Translations under genes and position numbers: made by a program | In this document: positions 51,617 through 57,291 of the stretch, in pieces | How the letters are laid out: every line of letters begins with the position of its first letter | How positions within the stretch are numbered: the stretch's first letter is position 1 | Assembly: GCF_007923355.1 (NCBI RefSeq) | Contig: NZ_VOGO01000020.1 | Span: 1 to 57,291 of the forward strand | Origin: Falsiphaeobacter marinintestinus | GTDB taxonomy: Bacteria; Pseudomonadota; Alphaproteobacteria; Rhodobacterales; Rhodobacteraceae | Reading direction: 5' to 3' | Length of the DNA stretch: 57,291 nt | The notes under the pieces: model-generated | What the model was told of the DNA's origin: nothing | The model's database searches: none | Seen by the model: only the letters and a program-made list of their open reading frames with translations

Positions 51617-51632
51617 ACCTATGCGAACGTAT
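51617..51632. promoter_or_regulatory. Shared EPS/signalling palindrome, site 4
   Basis: CTATGCGAACGTATAG, inside a longer 20-bp palindrome ACCTATGCGAACGTATAGGT (51615-51634). It is 81 bp before the globin start and 174 bp before the small gene at 51806. It is nearly identical to site 3. Confidence 0.7.
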
Positions 51633-51805
51633 AGGTGCTCCTCGACTTTTGGCGCATTGCTTAGGCGTTTGCCCCGGTGAACTGGGTCCGGTTTCAGTGT
51701 ATTACTATCATATGAATGGTTGTCTGGCCTCAATGGCTGGCTGCGGGTTTGTAAATGTAACGAGTTGTCCGGTCACCGCAGCCGGTCACGAGAATGGTGT
51801 TGTCT

Positions 51806-52171
51806 ATGGAACCTGTTGTCTGCCATCTTGTCGAAGCCCGCTCGGACCGGGCCGCAGAGGCCGCCGAATACCTTGGCCGTCGAGCCGGAATTGGTCCTGC
51901 AGATCATCGCGTAATTCCGGTCACCACGGGGACGCTTCGGGCTGCCCCGATCGAGGCAGATGTCATCGTTTCTCATCTGCCGATTGAATGGCGGCGCTTT
52001 CCTTTCCTGGTCGCGCTCAGAGCTGTTAATCCCAACCGCGAGATCGTGCACATGGCGTCAAAGGATTATTCTGAATCGATGTGGAACACGGGCGGCTTCC
52101 TTCCGAATGCTGCCTCGTTGCGCAATTGCGCTTATGCCTTGTTCGACCGGATTCAGCCCGACAGGATTTGA
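51806..52171 (+). CDS. Hypothetical protein, 121 aa, in EPS locus
   Basis: I do not recognise this protein. It starts MEPVVCHLVEARSDRAAEAA, continues with an alternating strand/helix pattern (EADVIVSHLPIEWRRFPFLVALRAV) and ends FDRIQPDRI. There is no signal peptide or membrane helix. Codon use looks genuine (GC at third positions) and the reading frame is free of competing good frames. An in-frame ATG at 51794 is possible; neither has a strong ribosome-binding site. It lies between the globin and the phosphoglucomutase genes, and site 4 of the shared palindrome could also serve it. It may be a small accessory protein or a cut-down remnant. Confidence 0.5.
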   Translation: MEPVVCHLVEARSDRAAEAAEYLGRRAGIGPADHRVIPVTTGTLRAAPIEADVIVSHLPIEWRRFPFLVALRAVNPNREIVHMASKDYSESMWNTGGFLPNAASLRNCAYALFDRIQPDRI

Positions 52172-52555
52172 TCGGATCATTCAGGTCACTTTGGATGGGC
52201 TTCGGGTCCTAAAGGTCCAATCTGCATCCCTAATTCAGGTTTGAAGCTTTATGGCAGGCGACGTTTTTTCGTCGTTCACTTCATACAGTTGCCACACGGT
52301 GGTGGTGGTTTGGTTTCAACAAAGAACCGTTTTACAACGCCGTCCTTCGCCTGTTTTGTCGCGCGTTGATACGGTCAACCCTGCAAAGAACGCCCGCACG
52401 ACATCCGACAGATGGTTTTTGGGTGCAATGGTATGGGCGGCGAAACTTCGCAGTTTTTGAACAAGACCTTGACGATAGGCTCGTTGTCACGGAATTGACG
52501 GTCATAGTGTTTGAAGCCGGACGTGCATGCACCAGTCCGGAAGGAGAAGTTTGAT
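52172..52555. other. Intergenic region upstream of phosphoglucomutase, 384 bp
   Basis: There is no convincing gene. A short inverted repeat with a T-rich centre, CGACGTTTTTTCGTCG at about 52259-52274, could end transcription of the small upstream gene. The phosphoglucomutase promoter must lie in the rest. Neither shared operator was found. Confidence 0.45.
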
Positions 52556-54184
52556 ATGGATATTTTGACCGTTCCCACGACACCCATTGAGGGGCAGAAA
52601 CCCGGAACATCGGGGCTTCGCAAGAAAACCCGGGTGTTTATGGAACCGAATTATCTGGAAAATTTCGTTCAGGCAGTATTCGACGCAATCGGGGGCGCAG
52701 AGGGCAAAACCTTTGTCGTCGGGGGCGACGGACGGTATTTCAACGCAGAAGCGATCCAGACAATTTTGCGGATGGCCGCAGCCAATGGTGCCAATGCTGC
52801 GATCGTCGGGCGGGCAGGGCTGCTTTCGACACCGGCGGCGTCGAACCTGATCCGCAAAAACGCCACGGATGGAGGGTTGATCCTGTCAGCCAGCCACAAT
52901 CCGGGCGGCATCGACGAGGATTTCGGCCTTAAGTTCAACATTCCGAATGGAGGCCCGGCGCCTGAGAGCATCACGGATGCAATTTATACGGGAACACTGA
53001 GCATTGCCCGGTATCTGACAGTTGAGAGCGCAGACCTCGACCTTGACCGCCTTGGGGATACACAGCTTGGCGATATGCAAGTGACCATTGTCGACCCTGT
53101 CGCAGATTATCAGGCCTTGATGGAAGACTTGTTTGATTTCGACGCCATTCGCGATCTTTTTGCGTCCGGTTTCCAGGTTCGGTTTGACGCCATGCACGCG
53201 ATTACCGGCCCCTATGCCGCGGCCATCCTGCAAGATGCGCTTGGTGCGCCGGATGGCAGCGTCATGAATGCCATTCCATCTGTCGACTTCGGCGGTGGCC
53301 ATCCTGACCCGAACCCGACATGGGCCAAGGGTCTGATGGTTGAGCTGATGTCCGATACGGGACCTGACTTTGGCGCGGCGTCGGATGGAGATGGAGACCG
53401 GAACATGATTCTGGGGCGTAACACCTATGTCTCTCCCTCGGACAGCCTGGCTGTGTTGACCGCCAATGCTCATCTTGCTCCGGGGTATGCCACAGGGCTT
53501 GCCGGCGTGGCCCGATCGATGCCAACCAGTTGTGCCGTCGACCGCGTCGCCAAGGATCTGCAGTTCGAATGTTTCGAAACACCAACGGGGTGGAAATTCT
53601 TCGGCAATCTTCTGGACGCGGGTAGAGCGACGCTGTGCGGCGAAGAAAGCTTTGGCACCGGGTCGGACCACGTGCGTGAAAAGGACGGGCTTTGGGCTGT
53701 TCTGTTGTGGCTGAACATCCTGGCCGTAAAACGGTGTGGTGTGTCGGATCTTCTGCAGGATCACTGGCAGAAATATGGCCGCAACTATTACTCGCGCCAC
53801 GATTTCGAAGCTCTGAACAAGTCTGACGCCGAGGCGTTAATGGGCCGCGTTGAGGCGGCGCTGGGAACTCTTCCGGGGCAGACAATCGCCGGGCTGGTTG
53901 TCGAAAAGGCCGACAGCTTCAGGTACGAGGATCCGATTGACGGCTCGGTCAGCCGCAATCAAGGGCTTCGCATCCAGTTTGCGAACGGGGCCCGCGCGAT
54001 CTTTCGCCTGTCAGGCACCGGAACGGATGGTGCCACGCTGCGTCTGTATCTTGAAACGTTGGAAACCGACCCGGGCAAGCTTGATCAGGAAGTCCAGATC
54101 GCGCTTGGCCCCATCATCAAGGCCGCGCACGAACTGTCGGGACTTCACAGTCTGGGTCGCTCGGCACCGGATGTGATCACCTGA
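52556..54184 (+). CDS. pgm: Phosphoglucomutase (alpha-D-glucose phosphate-specific)
   Basis: The 542-aa enzyme interconverts glucose-6- and glucose-1-phosphate, feeding GalU. It starts TVPTTPIEGQKPGTSGLRKKTRVF; the catalytic phosphoserine is Ser 113 in LILSASHNPGG. The metal loop is SDGDGDRN, the sugar-specificity loop CGEESFGTGSDHVREKDG and the phosphate-binding loop FRLSGTGTDGATLRLYLE. Length and motifs are standard. ATG 52556 has AAGGAG upstream; the longer frame from 52511 is not needed. With galU and the ExoY-like gene it gives the locus its own UDP-glucose supply. Confidence 0.95.
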   Translation: MDILTVPTTPIEGQKPGTSGLRKKTRVFMEPNYLENFVQAVFDAIGGAEGKTFVVGGDGRYFNAEAIQTILRMAAANGANAAIVGRAGLLSTPAASNLIRKNATDGGLILSASHNPGGIDEDFGLKFNIPNGGPAPESITDAIYTGTLSIARYLTVESADLDLDRLGDTQLGDMQVTIVDPVADYQALMEDLFDFDAIRDLFASGFQVRFDAMHAITGPYAAAILQDALGAPDGSVMNAIPSVDFGGGHPDPNPTWAKGLMVELMSDTGPDFGAASDGDGDRNMILGRNTYVSPSDSLAVLTANAHLAPGYATGLAGVARSMPTSCAVDRVAKDLQFECFETPTGWKFFGNLLDAGRATLCGEESFGTGSDHVREKDGLWAVLLWLNILAVKRCGVSDLLQDHWQKYGRNYYSRHDFEALNKSDAEALMGRVEAALGTLPGQTIAGLVVEKADSFRYEDPIDGSVSRNQGLRIQFANGARAIFRLSGTGTDGATLRLYLETLETDPGKLDQEVQIALGPIIKAAHELSGLHSLGRSAPDVIT

Positions 54185-54363
54185 GGGCTCAGCCAGCCTT
54201 GGTCCATGATTAGCCGCCTCGGACCCTGTGGGCAAGGCCCCTGTGAACAGGGTGGTACCAGCTAGCAAGCTGGCCAAAGTGTTTCTAACAATTACGTTTT
54301 TCATGGGTTCAGTTATATTCTGGGTTGAAGTGAGCCGCCGCCGGACGGCTGAGGACAGGCGGC

Positions 54364-54960
54364 TCAGCGAGAACGCGCCTGATTTTCATTGAGCTGTTTG
54401 CGCAGCTGCTGGTTCTCTGCACGCAGCAGGGCCATCTCGCCGCCGAACTCCTCTTCGGTCAGGCGACGCGGTATGTGCTGGGGACAATTCCAGTCGAAAG
54501 CTTCGACCGTAACGTGGATGCGCCTTTCGGCACCAACGGGCCAGTCTGTGACAGGAACGGAGGGCTTTTCTTCCACCGCCACACGGCCCCAGATTTTTAA
54601 CCGCTCTGCACGGGGATAGTTCACGATGATAAGAGCAATGCGGTTGTCTGCTGTCAGATTGCCAAGGCTGATGTATTGGCGGTTTCCGCGCAGATCGGCA
54701 TAGATGATCGCGTTTTTGCCATCTGCCCGCAAAAACCCGGGTGCCCCACCACGAAACTGGACATAGGGCCAACCGGTTTCTGAGACGGTGGCCTGATAAA
54801 AGCCGTCGCATTCTTGAATGAACGCGCGCTCGCGGTCTGACAGGATGTCACCGCCGGACCGGTCAGCTGTCAGGAGCTTAGCGTAGCCGCCTGACCCGTT
54901 TTTGTCTTGTTGATTTCGGACAGAAGGTGTGAACGCGATGTTGGCGAAGGCATAGGCCAT
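54364..54960 (-). CDS. Pyridoxamine 5'-phosphate oxidase family protein
   Basis: The 198-aa flavin-binding split-barrel protein has ATVSETGWPYVQFRGGAPGFLRADGKNAIIYADLRGNRQYISLGNL and ADNRIALIIVNYPRAERLKIWGRV, the usual FMN-binding strands. RRIHVTVEAFDWNCPQHIPRR follows, and the Gln/Glu-rich tail (RAENQQLRKQLNENQ) is a short coiled coil. Members of this subgroup are flavin or haem oxidoreductase-like with unknown substrates; PdxH activity is unlikely. It is divergent from the TetR gene across a gap with two repeated operator-like sequences and is probably its target. A GAGCCGCC/GGCGGCTC inverted repeat just downstream may end the transcript. Confidence 0.85.
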   Translation of the reverse strand: MAYAFANIAFTPSVRNQQDKNGSGGYAKLLTADRSGGDILSDRERAFIQECDGFYQATVSETGWPYVQFRGGAPGFLRADGKNAIIYADLRGNRQYISLGNLTADNRIALIIVNYPRAERLKIWGRVAVEEKPSVPVTDWPVGAERRIHVTVEAFDWNCPQHIPRRLTEEEFGGEMALLRAENQQLRKQLNENQARSR

Positions 54961-55046
54961 GTCGTGTCTCCAAGTCTCAAATTGACTGTGTTGTTCTTAG
55001 CTTCGCAGGCGTGGCGGGATGATGCTCTCGCTGCAGATGCCCAGAG

Positions 55047-55095
55047 GTGAACAGATCGGTAAATGTTGAGATGAGGGTGAACTGACCGGTCAACT
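55047..55095. promoter_or_regulatory. Predicted TetR operators (two repeats)
   Basis: GTGAACAGATCGGTAAATG (55047-55065) and GTGAACTGACCGGTCAACT (55077-55095) start 30 bp apart. They share GTGAAC, GA-CGGT and AA, and the second contains the palindrome TGACCGGTCA. They lie between the divergent oxidase-like and TetR genes. Confidence 0.6.
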
Positions 55096-55239
55096 CAATC
55101 AAGTAAATCTTTGTGATGGATGTCATCAAAAATTCTGTCTACACCGAAATGACGGAGATTAAGACTCTAAAATATAGTCATATTCTTGACTGTTGAGGCA
55201 TCAAAATATATTTACAGATCAGTCAATGTGGAGGGCGTT

Positions 55240-55794
55240 GTGAGCCAAAACAAACGCGCAGAGCTGATTCGAAAAGCGCTCCTTCTGTTTTATCGGAATG
55301 GGTTTCATGCCACGGGCATGGACCTTGTGGCCAAGGAAACAGGCGTGTCAAAAACGTCGATCTACAAGCATTTTCGGACCAAGGACGAGTTGATCCTCGC
55401 GGTCCTTCGCCTGCGGGACGAGAGTTTTCGGAACTGGTTGTTCCGGCGGATGGAGGAACTGGCTGACACTCCTCAAGGGCAGCTACTGGCAATGTTCGAC
55501 GCGCTAGAAGAATGGTTTCTCGAAGACGGCTTCCAAGGCTGCATGTTCATCAAGGCGAGCGCTGAATTTCAGGATCCGAATGATGCAATCAACGCGCAGG
55601 CCTATGCTCATAAACGCATGTTGGTGGACCACTTTGAAGCGTTGGCGACGCAGGCCAAAGCGGATGATCCTCATGCGCTGGCAAGGCAGCTCCTTTTGCT
55701 AAAAGAAGGAGCCATTGTCATTGCAGCGATGTCACATACGAAAGACGCTGCACGCGAAGCCAAATCTGTTGCAAACCATTTGTTAGCCAACTGA
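55240..55794 (+). CDS. TetR-family transcriptional regulator
   Basis: The product is 184 aa from GTG 55240, chosen because GGAGGG lies just before it; the open frame back to 55186 adds residues not typical of the family. The HTH is RAELIRKALLLFYRNGFHATGMDLVAKETGVSKTSIYKHFRTKDELI. The C-terminal ligand-binding half ends with LLLLKEGAIVIAAMSHTKDAA, as in the YxaF/LmrA-like subgroup. It is likely a repressor of the divergent oxidase-like gene and of itself. Confidence 0.9.
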   Translation: MSQNKRAELIRKALLLFYRNGFHATGMDLVAKETGVSKTSIYKHFRTKDELILAVLRLRDESFRNWLFRRMEELADTPQGQLLAMFDALEEWFLEDGFQGCMFIKASAEFQDPNDAINAQAYAHKRMLVDHFEALATQAKADDPHALARQLLLLKEGAIVIAAMSHTKDAAREAKSVANHLLAN

Positions 55795-56023
55795 CCGGCC
55801 TGCGCTCAAAAGACCACGATGTCCCATTGAGCGTTGTGAGGCCGGTACGGAAAGTTTGGGACCAGATCACAGCCTTATCGCAGAAGAAGATCAGTCAGAA
55901 CCTTCTCCACCGATGCAGAAATCCATATGAATGGCGGCAATTCAAAACGTTGCCGCCATGCGCCCTTGGACAGAACACTCAGAATAATTGTTTTTCTCAG
56001 GCAGATCATGCCAATATTGCAGC

Positions 56024-56959
56024 ATGAAACCTGATTTTCGCACCCCCGCCGGCAACCCGATATCGAATTTCTGCTTTGGCACAATGCAGTGGGGCGGTAA
56101 GGCTGATGCCTTTGACAGCCGCGCCATGTTTGATGCGTCACGAGAGGCGGGCATCAATTTCTTCGATACAGCTCATGGGTATACTGACGGCAAGTCCGAA
56201 ACCTTGCTTGGTGAATTTGCGGCTACAGATCGAGACAACCTGTTCATCGCCACGAAATGTGCGTCGACCGGCGACTGCAGTCCCGAAGCGATCACGAAGG
56301 ATGTCGACGAAAGCCTAACCCGTCTGAATATGGATCGCGTTGACATGCTGTACATGCATCGCTGGTCAGATGACGTTCCGCTTGAGGCGACATATGAGGC
56401 GCTGGCTAAGATGGTGGATGCAGGGCGCGTTGGTCACATCGGTGTTTCCAATTACGCGGCTTGGCAGGTGATGAAAGCGGCTCGGGTCGCGGCATCATTG
56501 GATCTTGAGGTCGAGATGCTGCAACCCATGTACAGCTTGGTCAAACGTCAGGCCGAAGTTGAGATCTTGCCTATGTGCGCTTCAGAAAACATCGCCGTTG
56601 TGCCATATTCTCCGCTTGGTGGCGGCCTTCTAACAGGCAAATACAATACCGGCGCAGAGGGGCGACTTACGCATGACCAAATGTACAAGGCGCGCTATGG
56701 CCAAAGCTGGATGCATGCCTCAGCAAACGCTCTTTCTGACGTTGCCAATGAAGTGGGCATCTCCGCCATTACTCTCGCTGTTGCCTGGGTCGCCCACAAC
56801 CCCGATATCACGGCTCCAATTCTCAGCGCCAGCAAATCCAGCCAACTAAAACCTTCCCTCGATGCAATTGACTATCAGATGGATGATGCAACTTACGCCC
56901 GCCTTACCGCACTTGCCCCAACACCACCCCCAGCAACAGATCGGTCCGAGGAGATTTGA
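56024..56959 (+). CDS. Aldo/keto reductase
   Basis: The 311-aa NADPH-dependent oxidoreductase has a (beta/alpha)8 fold. It shows FGTMQWGG, the catalytic Asp-Tyr region FFDTAHGYTDGKSETLLGEF, IATKCAST with the Lys, LYMHRWSDDVP with the His, GHIGVSNYAAWQ and PYSPLGGGLLTGKY. The C-terminal cofactor segment APILSASKSSQL fits the AKR11/12-like group. The substrate is unknown. ATG 56024 begins KPDFRTPAGNP; upstream in-frame codons at 55988 extend into AT-rich leader. It stands alone before the right-hand IS debris. Confidence 0.9.
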   Translation: MKPDFRTPAGNPISNFCFGTMQWGGKADAFDSRAMFDASREAGINFFDTAHGYTDGKSETLLGEFAATDRDNLFIATKCASTGDCSPEAITKDVDESLTRLNMDRVDMLYMHRWSDDVPLEATYEALAKMVDAGRVGHIGVSNYAAWQVMKAARVAASLDLEVEMLQPMYSLVKRQAEVEILPMCASENIAVVPYSPLGGGLLTGKYNTGAEGRLTHDQMYKARYGQSWMHASANALSDVANEVGISAITLAVAWVAHNPDITAPILSASKSSQLKPSLDAIDYQMDDATYARLTALAPTPPPATDRSEEI

Positions 56960-56972
56960 CCTGACGACGGTC

Positions 56973-57210
56973 ACTAGGGTCAGGATTCATAACCAGTAGA
57001 TGACGACGGCTGCGAGCGCGATGGCCGAGAGGAAGACCTTGGGACATCTGTCGTAGCGGGTTGCGACGCGCCGCCAATCCTTGAGCCTGCCGAACATGAT
57101 CTCAATCACTGCCCGGCAGTGCATTGCGCAGCAATGGCACGAGAGGGACGGTTGCGACGTTTATAGCGGCGCTTGTCGTATTTCACGGTCTTCTTGCGCT
57201 GTTTTCGCCC
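56973..57210 (-). pseudogene. IS5-family transposase C-terminal remnant
   Basis: On the minus strand the frame reads GRKQRKKTVKYDKRRYKRRNR, then about 40 bases of unrelated insert with a stop, then IEIMFGRLKDWRRVATRYD, then CPKVFLSAIALAAVVIYWL-stop at 56987. The E of the IEIMFGRLKDWR block is the last catalytic residue of IS5/IS427-type enzymes. ACTAGGGTCAGGATTCAT beside the stop matches the terminal string at 21284. The 5' part is removed at 57213 by the terminal repeat. Confidence 0.85.
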
Positions 57211-57213
57211 AAT

Positions 57214-57291
57214 GTGAGCAGCCCCACTTGAGTGGTCCATTTTAAAAGTTAGTGCATGATTGGCCGTTGATCCATCGGGATGATGGCCTCT
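57214..57291. repeat. Terminal inverted repeat, right copy
   Basis: Exact reverse complement of bases 1-78. It interrupts the IS5-type remnant, so at this end the element inserted into older IS debris. Confidence 0.85.

Noticed and set aside
51615-51634. Reading the globin palindrome as an acyl-homoserine-lactone lux box
   Set aside because: Length and ACCT...AGGT ends fit, but no LuxI or autoinducer-type LuxR gene is here, and three related sites track the phosphorelay and EPS genes instead; it remains a minor alternative.
54011-54304. Minus-strand frame with a signal-peptide-like start (MKNVIVRNTLASLLAGTTL)
   Set aside because: Most of it is antisense to the conserved end of phosphoglucomutase. 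The N-terminus may be the relic of a small secreted protein, but I cannot support a gene.

Overview
The window looks like a chromosomal or large-plasmid segment of a marine alphaproteobacterium, most likely of the Roseobacter/Rhodobacteraceae group. Reasons: high GC content, Alg13/Alg14-type (WelK-like) sugar transferases, a serralysin-like RTX protease, IS5- and IS30-type transposase debris, and general codon style. No rRNA, tRNA or CRISPR was seen. Both ends carry the same 78-bp sequence in opposite orientation (1-78 and 57214-57291). The piece is therefore probably an assembly contig, or a natural segment, bounded by two inverted copies of one insertion sequence.

Region 1 (about 0.6-21.2 kb) is a paralogue array. 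Six secreted DUF1254/DUF1214 proteins of two sequence types lie on the minus strand. They are interleaved with a MetA-type outer-membrane protein and a porin, and followed by a DUF3604 gene broken by an amber codon. Upstream lie an AI-2E-family membrane protein, a DUF1269 protein, an AraC-family regulator, a small HTH-only AraC protein and an MscS channel. The main observation is a 20-bp motif (consensus TTTTGGTCATTTCGCGCCAA) found eight times. Each copy lies 76-140 bp ahead of a start codon and always has the same orientation relative to the gene. Five DUF1254 genes, the DUF1269 gene, the AraC gene itself and the MscS gene have it. This predicts an autoregulated AraC regulon in which most DUF1254 genes are separate transcription units, several closed by a GC-rich hairpin.

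Region 2 (21.2-30.9 kb) holds IS5 and IS30 remnants, a 1288-residue RTX metalloprotease, a secreted LysM-like protein, and a divergent sugar-acid catabolic unit (idnD-like; idnO-like plus a beta-hydroxyacid dehydrogenase) around a GntR/IdnR-like operator.

Region 3 (30.9-54.2 kb) is an exopolysaccharide locus. It encodes a Wza-like export lipoprotein, pyruvyltransferase, flippase, F420-beta-like protein, acyltransferase, polymerase, four glycosyltransferase units including an Alg14/Alg13 pair, a Wzc-like copolymerase with a degenerate kinase domain, an ExoY-like priming transferase, GalU and phosphoglucomutase. Embedded in it are a FIST sensor - hybrid histidine kinase - LuxR-type response regulator operon and a single-domain globin. 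A second shared palindrome (CTAT[C/G]C-N4-G[G/T]ATA[G/T]) occurs before the Wza/pyruvyltransferase pair, the Alg14 gene, the FIST/ExoY pair and the globin. This suggests that gas or redox sensing (NosP/NahK-like) is wired to polysaccharide production. FIST-kinase signalling is known; this wiring is inference.

Region 4 (54.3-57.3 kb) has a pyridoxamine-phosphate-oxidase-like protein divergent from a TetR regulator, an aldo/keto reductase, and an IS5-type transposase tail cut by the terminal repeat.
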